Shown here: piece by piece, positions 11,131 to 23,330 of the stretch
How positions within the stretch are numbered: position 1 is the first letter of the stretch
Layout: every line of letters starts with the position of its first letter
Source of the DNA: Micrasema longulum
Lineage: Eukaryota; Arthropoda; Insecta; Trichoptera; Brachycentridae
Direction of reading: 5' to 3'
Length of the DNA: 64,000 bases
Assembly: GCA_022494885.1 (NCBI GenBank)
Contig: JAGVSM010001712.1
Coordinates: forward strand, 1 to 64,000
Position numbers and translations under genes: made by a program
Notes under the pieces: model-generated
Seen by the model: only the letters and a program-made list of their open reading frames with translations
What the model was told of the DNA's origin: nothing
The model's database searches: none

Positions 11131-13495
11131 CTCAACAGTACGGCGCGGCGGCGAAAACCATCAGATCATTTTGCCGCTCCTGTATAATTTACCCCGTTTG
11201 GGGCTTATTTGCAAAATTATCTAGGTACTGTAAAATTGCCATTCTATTGAGTTCTTAAATAATAAACTTTTTTTGAAAAGCTTAACCGTACGCTTGTGAG
11301 CATCTTGTCCGTACTCCGTCCATTTCCTTCCCAGTTTCCTTACAATGTTCCAATTACTTCAGCTGTCTGCTGCTGAAGTAATTGTTTTTTCGTTAAATAC
11401 TATTACTGTGGCTGAATTCACTGGATTTGCTAAAGCCCCTTTTCCATTATTTAAACGACACGGTTCAAACAACCATTACCTAACTGACTGAGACTTCATT
11501 GTTTCAGATCATTCTTAAACTTGCTCAGGAAGCGGTTTCTAGGCAGACATTATACCTGACAACTGTATTCGCTTCTACAAAACATGCGCGGAAAACGTTA
11601 CATTATTTTGCTATCTTTTTTTTTCGATTTCAAATGATTATTTATTTTATTTTAAACAGACACTTTCAACTTTCAATTTTCACTATGAGAATAAAACCCG
11701 TGAGTAGGTTGTATTATGCCAAAATATGGCGTTTATTGGTAAAAAAGGAGTTCAGAAAGGTGGGGCAAGAAGGGGGCCTGGGGGCCTTTAAGGTTAGACG
11801 CCAATAAAGCACACTTCCTTTTATAAATTCTTTATAAAATGTTTATCGACATAAACTTCGGTCCTTTATCTTACAAACATATGACTTTTTTTTTAAATCG
11901 ATAAAAATTAATGAAATTATCAACTAAGAAACATTGCAGTTCCGGACCATATTCTGTGACATAAATATAACAAATACTGTAACCAAAATTGTTAATGCTT
12001 ACGGCCCAAGCGATGAGGCAAGATGGGGTCTCGGGTACTTCATCTGGCCCCCTTCGCCATATTTATTTAAAAAAATATTGACTATAGAATACAATTTCTC
12101 CGTTAATAATTGATGACCTAACATTGAAATCCAGTAGTTAGAGCTTGTATAGCGGCCGTCAGCCAGCCTCAATCACGATATTCTTCCTTCAATGTCATAA
12201 GCAGCAAAATTAGGTAAAATAAGATGAAATTTTCAAAAAACACGTTTAGTATCGCTGCGCTTAAGAACGCGCTCGCTACTGTGATTTCGTCACTGACATG
12301 TGGTCCAGGAAGAGAAGGAAATGATGCGATGCGCTTGCGGCTGCTCCAGAGATTTTGGCTTTTATCGTGGAGCCCCATCTTGCTTCCCGACCCTGTCATG
12401 CCCCATCTTCCCCTAGATACAAACTTGTGATACAAAAAAATATTTTAAAATCCTTGACAAGAAAATTTTCCTAGCAGCTCCAATAGTTTCATGTTCTAAA
12501 GCTACACACATAATATATAATATGAACATAATTGACATTTGGTTGGAAACAACTAAGCGCAAAATTATTACAAAACATTACCAACTTCGTGAAAAAAAAT
12601 TCTCTTACGTATTCATTAGCGTGAAAAAATCATTGATTTATATTGTAGTATTTCAGAATACATCTTTATGCAAGAGGTAAACTAGTGTCTCCAAAAACCG
12701 AACTTTTCCTGGGAAACAAATTAGTGATTTTTCCTACTTTAAACATCTTGAATGTTCAATGAGAGGCTTTAAAGTCAATTTGTTTTCTAAAATATATTGA
12801 TACACATTTAAAAAATACGCATATAAAAAATATTTGGGAGTACTGTATGTTTTCATACTGTCTTTAACCTCTAATTTGGTGAGCAGTTACAATTAAAAAA
12901 ATGTATTTGTCATTAAAGGTATTACGAGTCAATGCTATTTGCCATGCATTAAAGAACGAAAATTTTGATTTCATCATATTTGGAGTTACCGCAGTTACCT
13001 CTCGCAAACAAACATATAATATTATATATTCAATAGATAAATCCACTCTTACTATTTCATGTTGTATTTCATATAAATTTTAAAAAAAACTTTTTTATGA
13101 TCATTTTATAATAATATGTACTTTCAGTAATAAAATTTCTTAGATTTTTTACGGTCGTTCAGATGCAGATGTTATTTTTCGAGGCCATTGCGCCGTGCGT
13201 CGTTTTCTGACTTTTTGGATCGCATTGCAACGCATGCTGATGGACACAATAGCCCAGAAAAAGAAAACTGCATTTTTCAGTGTTTTTCCGTAAAAAATAT
13301 ACGTATTATGTATTTAGTACCCAATAAAAAAGTATTTTAAATATTTATAAAAATAACGGCTGTAATATCATTTTTTTAATATCATGATTCTTTTTTCGTC
13401 TGGATACTTTGATATTTATTTTCTACATCTTCACTAGGGCGTTAATAATGATAGAGTTGTAATTGCGAAGGAAATTCTACTGGTGCTCGCGCTAA
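11131..13495. other. AT-rich DNA with GGGGCAAGA-type patches
   Basis: Patches at 11757-11790, 12018-12055 and 12370-12415 contain GGGGCAAGA or GCAAGATGGGG in both orientations and may be remnants of an inverted-end element. No gene could be supported; the frame 12169-12435 has no recognisable domain. Confidence 0.35.
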
Positions 13496-13499
13496 TTAA

Positions 13500-14250
13500 G
13501 GCTGTAGTCTAGTAAAACGAAAGCAAAATTAGGAAATCATACGATTTCGCTATTTTAAAACGTATATTTTTTTTCAATCGCGTAATAATAAAAAAATAAA
13601 AACAAATAAATTAGGTAAAAACAATATTTTTAAAGGTATTTTTATTAAAAAAATTAGTTGAACGTTTTAATCGTTTTCGGTAATCCTGGTCTGAAGGTCA
13701 TAAAAATCTAAATGAGATATTGTTATAAATTGAATATTACAACAAGAATTATCTTCTTTTTTTCAAAAAAAGAGAATACAATTCTATAAAAAAAGGTTTC
13801 ACCTAAAGTGTTTCAATATTTTTTTTAAAATATTACCGAAGGCATAATTTTAAGTAGAAATAAAGGAAAATGTCTCAAAAATGTATGTGATTTAAAATGC
13901 TCGTATTTCTTTTCAAAAACAAAAAAATTAAATTTGGCCGCGGCCACTTTCATGTTCAAATTATTATCTTCAAATTATTGCAACAAATGTTGGTCTATAA
14001 AGATAGAGATCCCAGATACCTAAGTTTAGTCTTAATTTGAAATGGCGTAATCTGCCGGTCTAAAAGTAATTATATTTTAGTTACATAAATCTTTTAAGTA
14101 TATTTTTAACAGAAATACCTTTAAAAAAATTGTTTTTTTTTATCTAATTTATGTTTTTTTATTATTGCGCGATTAAAAAAAAACATTCGTTTAAAAATGC
14201 CAAAATCGTATGATTTCGTAATTTTGCGTTCGTTTTACCAGACTACACCT
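13500..14250. mobile_element. Long-TIR DNA transposon relic flanked by TTAA
   Basis: The left arm (CTGTAGTCTAGTAAAACG) and right arm (CGTTTTACCAGACTACA) are inverted repeats that stay alignable for about 200 bp. TTAA flanks both ends (13496-13499, 14251-14254). No transposase. Relative at 33681-34434. Confidence 0.8.
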
Positions 14251-14579
14251 TTAACCTCAAGCAACTAAATGCAGAGTTCCCAGCGTAAACCGAGATTATA
14301 AAATAAACTCGAATAAAAGGAAACGACTCGACTGTTTCTGTCTCGTGATTCATCTCGGCAGAAATTCCGACAACGGACCTTTCATGAACTAATTAAGTTG
14401 GGACAAAAAATGGATTAGTGTCGCCTGCTAACAATAAGTAACTATTACCGCCGCAGAAAGTGACCACATTACTCGCTACTCGCAATTATTTCATTGTTCT
14501 GCTACCGTGGCCGCGTGTCAGTCAATGAAGAAGTTCAGTACTACGGAAAATAGGATATAAATTCAATAGAATCTGTTCA

Positions 14580-15182
14580 AAAAAGTTCTTAAAGTACCTT
14601 TCGTATAAGTTCCAAATTTCTAACCCTCGTTCAAATTCAAATTACGAGCAACTTCTAACTCTTTTCATTTTAATTCTCTGATAAACGGCGCGTTGTTTTC
14701 GATATAAAATTTCTGTATAAAATATTAAACTACAAAGTAGATACTAACCTCCTAAATAAAATACAAATAAATGCGGGATTGAGAACACTCAGACATCGGG
14801 AAATATTTAAACTGCCTTTGTTTTCAAATAATGCTACATACCACACACCTATAGCCCGCGTGTGTCGGGAATATAATATATACTGCCAAAACAATAAAAT
14901 TGTCATTTTTCATGATACTCTCTCAGCTTTTGCGAATAATCTCTTAGGAATAAATCTTATTCAATAAGTACACACATACAATTTGTTTTTTATTACATTG
15001 TATCCTGTATATAAAAAAATATATATTAAAAAATATGCCTTACAACTTAATATATAAATCTATTTTGTGTAATTCTATAATTGCAGATATAAATGCATGT
15101 AAAATTGTATCGACGAATGCTTTCAAATTGTATGTTTTCTAGTATTTATCTTTGTTGAATTACCTAATAAAATAAAATAAAA
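14580..15182 (+). mobile_element. LINE 3' fragment inserted in MITE-A
   Basis: The frame at 14779-14964 encodes RHREIFKLPLFSNNATYHTP followed by IARVCREYN, similar to LINE ORF2 C-termini. An AT-rich 3' UTR and AATAAAATAAAATA tail (15170-15185) follow. MITE-A sequence is found on both sides. The left border is approximate. Confidence 0.6.
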
Positions 15183-15224
15183 TATAAAAAAAATTCTTAC
15201 GCGCGGTAAAAATTAATGCATTTA

Positions 15225-15769
15225 TTCATTTTTATTGATTTATTCATATTTTTCTCTTACAAACTATAATTAATAATAAAAATAATGTGACCTCACTGGG
15301 GTTACCCGTGCCGAGGATACTTAACATATACTTTTTTGAAATGTTTTTACATTTGAGAATAAACAAAGAAGACTAACTTAATAAACAGAGATAATAATCA
15401 AAATATTCACAGTTTTAAAAACTAGGTATATATTATGTACATCTATATTGTTTATACTACAAAACGCACAATTAAAGAACAAAAACCTAACATAAGCTAT
15501 ACACTTGTGGAGCAGTTGATTCAATATTGGTTTGGGCAAATGAGACAATCCATTTTACTTCTACCTAGCTCCACAATCTATTTTTTTATAGCCTTTTTAA
15601 ACATTTTCTCGTTACTAATTGTTTTAATAGATAGTGGAAGTAGGTTATAGATTTTAATTGAATAATACTCAAAATCCCTTTGTCCGAAAGTGGTATTAGT
15701 TTGTATTTGTTTAAGTTGTCGTTGTGTTGAGGATCTAGTGTATGTATTATTTGTATGTATTTTTGTATA
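15225..15769 (-). mobile_element. LINE 3' end, copy 1
   Basis: The minus strand encodes QIQTNTTFGQRDFEYYSIKI followed by YNLLPLSIK, the ORF2 C-terminus of a Jockey-like LINE. The 3' UTR of about 350 bp is nearly identical to 51660-52145. It is 5'-truncated where it meets SINE-1. Confidence 0.75.
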
Positions 15770-15943
15770 TTTTTTTTTTGCACCACAACAGGCCAGGAAG
15801 CCCAATTACAGTGGTGAATTACATCACAGAACACCCAGGCTTAAGAAAAATCACATTTATTTTTTGTGTTCTCACCGGGAATCGAACCCGGAACCTTCCG
15901 TGTGTGAGTCAAGCGTCTTGACCACTACACCACGGAGGCCGCC
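15770..15943 (-). mobile_element. SINE-1, tRNA-derived, full copy
   Basis: Minus strand: a tRNA-like head with A box TGGTGTAGTGGTC and B box GGTTCGATTCC, a body ending in GGCCTGTTGTGGTGC, and an A-rich tail at 15770-15780. The head is not a functional tRNA gene: it runs directly into the SINE body. Confidence 0.85.
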
Positions 15944-16326
15944 TGTGATGTATTGTAGGGGTATTTTTTATTATGTATGGAAAATAATAAAAACTAACGA
16001 CTTTAAACGACGTCACTAGTTCTTCCGAATCAACCAATGATAGATTGTTGCGATATATATTCGGTGTACTAGAAGCCAATCAGCAGAACTCACTGAAGAA
16101 ACATATAGTTACTTCTATTTTTATTAATTGAATCATCATTCACTTCGTAACACTTCATTATAAATTATTATGAAATTAAAATTTTACTTTACATATGTAC
16201 TAATAAAATATTAGTTTTATATCACCCGTCGATGGGGGGGAGTGCTCTCCCGAAAATGTAGTAATGTTCTTGTAAAAGAATAAAAATTGTGTAACACTAA
16301 TAACAAAGTTTTATTTTCAAAATAAG

Positions 16327-16433
16327 TGAGAACACAAAAATTAAAAAATGTAATTTTTCTCAAACCTGATTGTTCTGTAATGTAATTCACCACTGTAATT
16401 GGGCCTCCTGGCCTGTTGTGGTGCAAAAAAAAT
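16327..16433 (+). mobile_element. SINE-1, 5'-truncated copy
   Basis: It starts at GTGAGAACACAAAAATT, lacks the tRNA head, and ends GGCCTGTTGTGGTGC followed by an A-rich tail. Confidence 0.8.
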
Positions 16434-16732
16434 GAAATGAAAAAAATGAAAAAATCTAGAAGTTTCGAAAAGGTTCATTCTAGCAAGGTGTTTGTTCAAT
16501 CTGCAGTGCCCTGTAAAGGCTCTAGTTTTGATAGTGATAGTTATTAATGTAATTTGTATAGATGGTGTAAAGTACTGTGCTTTATTTTTCTTATATTATG
16601 TTTTCTTACTATTTCGGATGTATTAACTATGAATGATATTATGTATCGTCACAAAAATGTTTTCTTTTTATGTACGGTCCCAAATGATTTTTTTCAATAA
16701 CTGCTGGAAGTATAATATCTACTATATGGACC

Positions 16733-16874
16733 TTTTCACACATGCCACGCCAATCCACCCGGCCCAGTAATTTGCCGGGTGCTTCCTACAAACGCATACA
16801 AAATGTGTCAGCTTTTGTAGGGTGTACCCGGTAAAATTACCGGGCCGGGTGGATTGGCGTGGCATGTGTGAAAA
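16733..16874. mobile_element. Compact foldback MITE
   Basis: Arms of about 55 bp: TTTTCACACATGCCACGCCA on the left with its exact inverse on the right, then CCCGGCCCAGTAATTT facing AAATTACCGGGCCGGG. A relaxed relative spans about 19370-19635. Confidence 0.85.
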
Positions 16875-16897
16875 ATACCTATGTTATGTTTTATTAA

Positions 16898-17402
16898 CCC
16901 TCCCTCCCCCGGTGATGTGTAGCTAGTACACATTGCGTCTAATAACTATAATATCTTTATAAATATAATAAATATTGGGTTTAGATTTTCAGTATTCCTC
17001 CATGACACATTTACGTATCGGCTTAAATAATTTGTTATTAAATAATAAGTACTTATTAAGCACAAAAAAAGCATTTTATCGGAAATCGGTGAGAAATTAC
17101 AGAAATCATCAAAAGTGTAATTTAAGTAAGTCACGTAGTCCGGTACTAGCTATGTACTTAGTAGCTCTCGGAAGTTGGTGCGTGTGCACGTTTCGCCCGA
17201 GTCGTTGGCGATACCCAATGGTTTTTTCATGTTTTCATCAGTTAGATTTAAATATTATCATCTTTGAATTAAATTATGGTTAATTAAAGCCATTCCCTAT
17301 AAATATTCAATTTTTCCCTTTTTAAATCTCTTATTTTTTTTAATGTGTAGTGACTACACAGCACCGTAACTTGCGGGTGTTTTGAGGACAGTAAGGGAAA
17401 GG
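16898..17402. mobile_element. PiggyBac-like MITE flanked by TTAA
   Basis: TTAA|CCCTCCCTCCCCC at the left and GGGAAAGG|TTAA at the right. Sub-terminal TGTGTAGCTAGTACACATT and AATGTGTAGTGACTACACA are inverted. TTAA targets and CCCT-type ends are piggyBac traits. The 102-codon frame inside shows no transposase similarity. Confidence 0.7.
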
Positions 17403-17406
17403 TTAA

Positions 17407-19149
17407 TAAAAAAAATATCATTGAACTTCCTCATTTAACTAAACTTTTATTATATTGTTTTTAGTGCAACTGGACCTTAATTACTTTACTTCGCGAAATA
17501 AAACGACTTCCAGTATTGACATTCCGAGATCTTTGGCCCCGTGCCATATTGTCTAATTATTGTTTATCCCTCAGAACAATGCGTCGATTGTGTTTTCAAG
17601 ACCCCTTTGTTTCATTTCCAGCTTACATTTTATGCCCAACAATTCCGCAAAACATTTGTCCAAAACTTTTCGCTTAATGGTGTTGACCTCTTTCACTTTG
17701 AACCGAATTAAAATTTAATTAAATCTTTGGCTTACGAGTCTTGTTTCTATTGCTCGTATTCTTTGTATTATACTCGTAATAATGTATGTTTAAAATCATT
17801 CATTTTGTTTACATCACTGACTGTGTAATGGAACATTTGAATTTCAACATTGTCAATACACTGGAACCTGTACACGGAGGATGCGTTCGTAAGAAAAGTA
17901 TACCCACGCTGGATAGATTTCCTTGTAAAAAAATCAATTCGATATTTAAATTGACATTTTATTGTACCTTAATTTTTTACTTGAATACCAGCGGATCCGT
18001 CAGACGTTGTCCTCCCCGAACGTTGGCTTGGAAAAAGACTTTTTATTGATAAGTAGGTACTTAGGTACTTGTTTATTGTTAAATTCTAAAACATAAAATA
18101 AATATTTTTTTCAAATATGACATTCTTTTTGCAAACGTCAAACTCCGGTCTTCTCACCAACAGAGAAGCGTACTTACGTACGAATACGATTTTTAAAAAA
18201 GTTATTAAATTATTTTAGTATTACCAATAATCCAGTCAAAAGGAATAAATGGGTTGAAATTATAAGGAATTTAAGGAAACAATCTGGATTGAGATCCACA
18301 AAAAACAAATGCTCTTTGTAAACATTCAAAAACAAACTTTTTTTTTTTAACAAAAACACATCTTTTTTTTTGTAAATGCATTCTCCTCGAATGCAACCCT
18401 GGTAGATCAATAAATAAAACATTTATGCTCCTTCTTTTTTACATATTAGATTGAAGATTTTAATATCTACGAACACGCACAGCGCAAAGATCTATATTTC
18501 TCTGAAAACCGCACGTAAATCAGTTACGCCGTTTAGGAGTTCAGTGACATCACACGTACAGCGGAATTATATACATATATATAGTGATAAGATGACTTCA
18601 AAATACTTAAAAATATATAAAAAAGATTATTCATTTAAACATTTATTGAGATACAAGTCCCAACTCCATGGATTCAAAGTCCCGTGTTGAGTTAGGACGA
18701 ATATATGTATAAAACTTTTACAGTCAATATGACCATATTTACTGTATACTCGTATGACAAAAACATCATAAAAAAATACATGGCAAATCAAATATAAAAG
18801 AAACATGCAATAAAAAAAACATTAAAAATATATGATAGAATAAAAAAATAATTTAATCATTACAACTATATATCTTTTTAATCATAACTATCATTTGAGT
18901 CATCTATTTCGAATAAATAAATTACTTAAATATAAAAAGTTTTTATACGTACGTTAATGATTCATATGACAAATATACTGTTTTTGCATTTAATAACAAT
19001 ACCCATGAAACGATTTCGGTTTGCACTTGCAATTCTCAACCCACGTACCCACGGCCCGTTGTATTTCTGTAATCTGTAGATAACTTCGTGTTCAATAATC
19101 ATTTTATTGTTTAATAAAAAAAATATATAAATTTGCGTTCTTATTATTT
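17407..19149. other. AT-rich DNA, nothing recognised
   Basis: Several short frames of 60-90 codons lack similarity, codon bias or splice context. I see no gene. Confidence 0.5.
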
Positions 19150-19305
19150 ACCCAAATATTTCTATTTTTTGGGCCCGTTTTCAATGATTTGTAAATAACT
19201 CACTATTAGAAAATGGGAATCAAGTTGGGGTAGAGGGGGTTCGAACCTCGGACCTCTGATCCGTGAGTCCGCAACACTAGCCACGGGACCACAAACCACA
19301 ACCCG
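19150..19305 (-). mobile_element. SINE-3 copy
   Basis: Minus strand: GGTTGTGGTTTGTGGTCCCG head, B box GGTTCGAACC and the AACTTGATTCCCATTTTCTA body. Confidence 0.8.
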
Positions 19306-19369
19306 ATTCAACATCATCATAGAATGGTTTTTCTCCTTATGGGCGACTCTATTAGTTATCCTCACTAGC

Positions 19370-19635
19370 GCCCATTTTACACGTATCGTTCAAATCCACA
19401 CGGCACGGTAAAATGAGCTTGGGTAATTTTTTTTTTGTTGTTTTATGTAGTTTTTACTCGGGTAAAAAAATGCGAAAAGAAATAGAGTAGAGATTTATCG
19501 ACCTCATCGTGTACTAGTTAGTGCGTTTACCTGCCATTAAATAAATTAAAAAAATAATTATAATACGATAAAAATCAATCCACCCTATGTTATTTTATCG
19601 TGCCGGGTAGATTTTTACTGTGAAATGGCTCTTAA
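19370..19635. mobile_element. Divergent foldback element related to 16733-16874
   Basis: Imperfect inverted ends: GCCCATTTTACACG and CACGGCACGGTAAAATGAG on the left, TTATTTTATCGTGCCGGGTA and ACTGTGAAATGGCTC on the right. Confidence 0.5.
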
Positions 19636-19969
19636 TTTATATATTTGTATATCCGAATTATGTTTCCAATAATCATGTGTTCATTGTACTATATGACATT
19701 TCTTAGGCACCCAGATGTTTACTAACTGAGATGGATATGTTCTCATCATCACTATGGCAGCACCATCTGCATGGCATGTGATGTTAATGACCTTATCTCC
19801 CTTAGTAGAGATTCACTACTTCTTTTTATTCTTAAAAGCGCTTTTTTATATATATTTATTCTGCTTGTGTAAGAAAAGGTTTTAGGCGTATATATTGTTG
19901 CGCTATATTTAGTTATAAAGGTGCTAAACTTGCTTTGTTTCTTTGTTGTTCTCAATATGGGTTATTCTC

Positions 19970-20095
19970 TAAATGTTAATATTATTTATGTCCGAATTGA
20001 GTTGTTGTAACTCCTGGGAATGCAACTCAACGTATTATACTTGTAAAATACCTTGTGTTATATGATTTATGAATAAATAAATAAAAAAATAATAA
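19970..20095 (+). repeat. Possible LINE 3' tail
   Basis: An AT-rich segment ending in GAATAAATAAATAAAAAAAT. Similar AATAAA-rich tails end the recognised LINE fragments, but no coding part is recognisable. Confidence 0.35.
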
Positions 20096-20419
20096 AATAT
20101 TAGTACCCTAATCACAAGAACGAAAATACGTATTTATAATTTTACTATAAAATAATAATTTATCTTTACACGTCAGTCAACTTCATTTCTTGTGAATAAT
20201 TTATTTTCATCCCATGGAAAGTGGAACAAACGTTTATTTTCTTTCCGTTTTGTCTTCCTAAACTTCCTAAACTTTGAGTAGATACCAAAATAACGCTGAA
20301 ACATCAGTCCGTTAACTGGAGCATTTTTCAGACTAGACATTGTTTTCATTATTTTCAGGTAAGAAAATGTCCTTAGAAAAATATTATCGGATTAAATTGT
20401 TCTTTTATTTTTTATATAT

Positions 20420-20560
20420 ATATTTATTTGGTTATTTAGTTTATTTATTCATTTCGAAATTTCACTCGTTTACAGATTCGTGAATTCATTTAGGCTGTGT
20501 CCGTGTTAAGCCATTATAATTACAAGAATACAAAATGCATAGTAAAATAAATTAAATTAT
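20420..20560. repeat. Unclassified interspersed repeat (also at 45044)
   Basis: It shares AAATTTCACTCGTTTA and TTAGGCTGTGTCCGTGTTAA with 45050-45125 (AGGCTGTGCCCAGGTCAAGC). Confidence 0.5.
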
Positions 20561-20899
20561 AATGACTTGTGAAGTAATAGAATGACAATCCAGAAAAATA
20601 AAGTATAAATAACAAAGAATAAAACGATAAATAATAAATGATATTGATAAAGTTATTAATAAAGTTATCACTAAAACTTCTTGGTTTAGTTTGACTTTTT
20701 TATTATTTTGACCAACGAGCGCTTTCGCCTAAGCGAGACTCGCAAGACTGGTAAATCGTTTACGTTTACAGCTTTTATACTTTTTCTAAGATATTTTGGA
20801 GATAAGAAGATCAAATAAATGTTTTAACAGGGGACAGAAAACATAAATATTTATTATTGTTATCAAAAACATTTTTCACTTTGTGGTATGACATTTTAC

Positions 20900-20950
20900 A
20901 CTTATTTGTTTATAAATTTGTATATTATACAAATTTATAAACAAATAAGT
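20900..20950. repeat. Perfect AT-rich palindrome, 25-bp arms
   Basis: ACTTATTTGTTTATAAATTT at the left is matched by its exact inverse at the right, with a single T between arms. It would form a hairpin with no loop to speak of. Confidence 0.9.
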
Positions 20951-21669
20951 ACAAATATTTATAACTAGTTTGATAAACAGTTCATTTTTGGACCGATTCA
21001 GTTCATTTGATTATGGAGTTTTATCAAGAAATATCATTTAAAAAACCATCAATATTATGACAAATAATAACATTCGAAAGAAGGTAACATAAAAATAACC
21101 TGAGAAAAATATATAATATAAATTATGTAAATTTAGTTACGTACATAATCAAATATACAAAATAATAGATTAATTTAACCCAAAAGAAAATAATACAAAA
21201 ATATAATTGAAATGATAATTTAGATATGGTTCATAGAGTATGAAATTAAATAACAATAATAACAGTGAGTGCTAAAGAGTACCAAGTACAAGAGTATACA
21301 ATGTGACGCGTTGCGTCTTTTTATGACATTATCAACCTTACTTTAATATTTTTAAAGTTTCTTTTTAAAATATTTACTAAAGGAAAAAGAACTCAAGACA
21401 TTTAATAATTAGGAATATTTTGTGTTTTTTAAAATATTTTTTATTTTCTGTTTCTTATGTTACACAAAAATATTATAACTGTCTATTTATTATAGGAGCA
21501 AAAATTCATTAACATTTTCTCGTATACCCACGAACAGGCCATGCCTTTGTGGGATTTTTTGTTTACTATTTTTACTATTAATATGTACTTCATTGCTACG
21601 TAATTATTCTTTATTTTTTGAATACTCTGTTTTACCTCTTATGTATATTGTAAAAATAAAAAAAAAACA
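20951..21669. other. AT-rich DNA, nothing recognised
   Basis: No supported gene or element. Confidence 0.5.
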
Positions 21670-21810
21670 CACGCGAAGTAATTTCAAAAATACAAAACGT
21701 TAAAAGTCACAGCGCTGATAATACGACACATAAAATAGTTTTTTTTTAAATTGGGTTAGTTTAATAATCTATTAACAAATAAAATAGAACACCGAACTTC
21801 TTGAACAACT
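21670..21810 (+). mobile_element. MITE-A right-end fragment
   Basis: ACACGCGAAGTAATTTCAAA, GCGCTGATAATACGACACAT and CACCGAACTTCTTG match the right half of MITE-A. Confidence 0.65.
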
Positions 21811-22189
21811 CAATGGCCCCCAAAATGAAGATTTTTGGGTGAATCTCGAATATTTTATAAATTGTATTCGTTTAATATAATTATTTGTTTTATTCATCTA
21901 GGAATTATATATTTACTGCACCCTCGGAACGAAATTTAAAAGCAAGGCTCACCCCACGGAATGCTAAATGTGTTTTCTAACACGATGTTAAACTAATTTC
22001 CTTTTAGCGAGGGAAGAATATTAGATAACTATCTGTAGGAGGTATTTGCACGGGGAAATCAATAATACGTCAAGCGATGAATTGGAATGCTCATAAACTG
22101 CAGCTGCTGCTGTTTGGAGTACAAAGCACAACCCACATAATTATTATATGTAGATATTTTAACAGAGATGGAAAACTTTTTTTTTGGGT

Positions 22190-22403
22190 GCTACTACTAC
22201 TACTACTACCATCACGCCATTTAGGCAGAGAGAATGGACCGCCACATACGTCTAGCTTCTTCCACATACATACATCTTGTCATACGCGCCCTTCAGTTCT
22301 GTCAGCTTTTGACATGACCAGACTTAAGAGTTTGGTTTATCTGATCATGCCACGTCTTCCTTGGTCGTCCTCGTCTCACGTTACCGTTCATTTTCGCCAT
22401 ATA
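22190..22403 (-). mobile_element. LINE 3' end, part 1 (split by MITE-B)
   Basis: On the minus strand it reads MNGNVRRGRPRKTWHDQ, the conserved end of LINE ORF2, then a degenerate 3' UTR finishing in a TAG repeat (CTACTACTACTA on plus). It continues at 22765 beyond a MITE inserted into it. Confidence 0.75.
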
Positions 22404-22764
22404 CAGGTGTTCTTAAAACCCTGTCACATCCGAAACCACGATAATCAGTAATGAGCAAGAAGACATATTGGCACAATAAAATATCTTTTTAGAACGAATA
22501 AAATTTAAAAATATAACATATCAAAAAAGCAAATGGTTGCTTACTTCTGCAGGGGAGAAACGAGAAGGTAAAGGGGGGAGTCAAATACTGCGCCGCGCTC
22601 CCCTCACTTCTCTTCTGAAGAAGTAAGCAACCATGTGTTTTTTTGAATATTTTATTTTTTAAATTTTTCTTTGTTCTAAATATTTTTTTAAATATGCTAA
22701 TATGTCTTCTTGCCCATACTGATCATCGTGGTTTCGGATGTGACAGGGTTTAAAGAACACCCTG
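22404..22764. mobile_element. MITE-B, full copy inside a LINE
   Basis: Inverted ends of well over 100 bp starting CAGG(G)TGTTC, with CCCTGTCACATCCGAAACCA in both arms. The flanks are TATA on both sides, so the target duplication is TA or TATA. The centre is GC-rich (CTGCGCCGCGCTCCCC). No coding capacity. Confidence 0.85.
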
Positions 22765-23060
22765 TATACTTGTTTTACCATTTTTTCGTCGTCCATTCGT
22801 TCTACAGGACCAAGCCATTTCAGAGACCCTTTCTTAATCTTTGTAATTATACTTAACTCAGATTTACACTCTCGCCTGAATTAATAATTCGTAACCCTGT
22901 CTTACATTGATTTCCCACACATTCGTCGAAGAGATCGCATTTCAACCGCGTTCACTCGGCTTTCATCCATCCTCTGCCAGTTCCATGTTTCACTTCCATA
23001 CATAAGTGTTAGGACTAAAACTCCGCTGTGCACTGCCAGTTTAGCTTCGATTGACATAAA
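22765..23060 (-). mobile_element. LINE 3' end, part 2 (reverse transcriptase C-terminal region)
   Basis: The minus strand reads TLMYGSETWNWQRMDESRVN and AVEMRSLRRMCGKS, the classic C-terminal region of LINE reverse transcriptases. It is upstream, in element order, of the piece at 22190-22403; the two are separated by MITE-B. Confidence 0.8.
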
Positions 23061-23330
23061 TAAAGGTTAGATTCGATTCACATATTTTTAGGGTGTTTGA
23101 ATATTTTTCTTCAATTTTCCCATTTGTTAATTTTGTTGAAATCTGAAACATTTTTTGATATGGGTGAGATTCTACCGAACTATTTCATCTACTTAACATG
23201 CTTCCTTTGCTGTACCATTTTTATTTTTTTATTTGGTCGTTCAATACGGAATTTTGACGACTCCGACTAGAACCTCTCCCTATTCCACGATACTACCTCA
23301 GGACCATAACCTGAAGCTTTACCCCAATCC

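Larger units (their letters stand above)
14527..16110 (+). mobile_element. MITE-A copy broken into three pieces by later insertions
   Basis: Pieces at 14527-14565 (GAAGAAGTTCAGTACTACGG), 15183-15220 (TTACGCGCGGTAAAAATTAA) and about 15975-16110 (CGACGTCACTAGTTCTTCC) are in MITE-A order. The gaps hold a plus-strand LINE end, and a minus-strand LINE end plus SINE-1. Confidence 0.65.

Noticed and set aside
11499..11807. 102-codon plus-strand frame
   Set aside because: No domain, AT-driven composition, no splice context.
12169..12435. 88-codon minus-strand frame ending in a hydrophobic stretch
   Set aside because: Overlaps GGGGCAAGA-type repeat patches and has an overlapping frame on the other strand; no family resemblance.
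15868..15943. tRNA gene-like sequence with A and B boxes
   Set aside because: It is the head of SINE-1: sequence runs on into the conserved SINE body and A-rich tail, and the same head recurs in other copies.
19205..19305. tRNA-like sequence with GGTTCGAACC
   Set aside because: Head of SINE-3; the same body follows at 50.3 kb and 8.8 kb.
22200..22215. Triplet repeat (CTA)n taken as a microsatellite locus
   Set aside because: It is the 3' tail of the LINE fragment that follows, not an independent locus.
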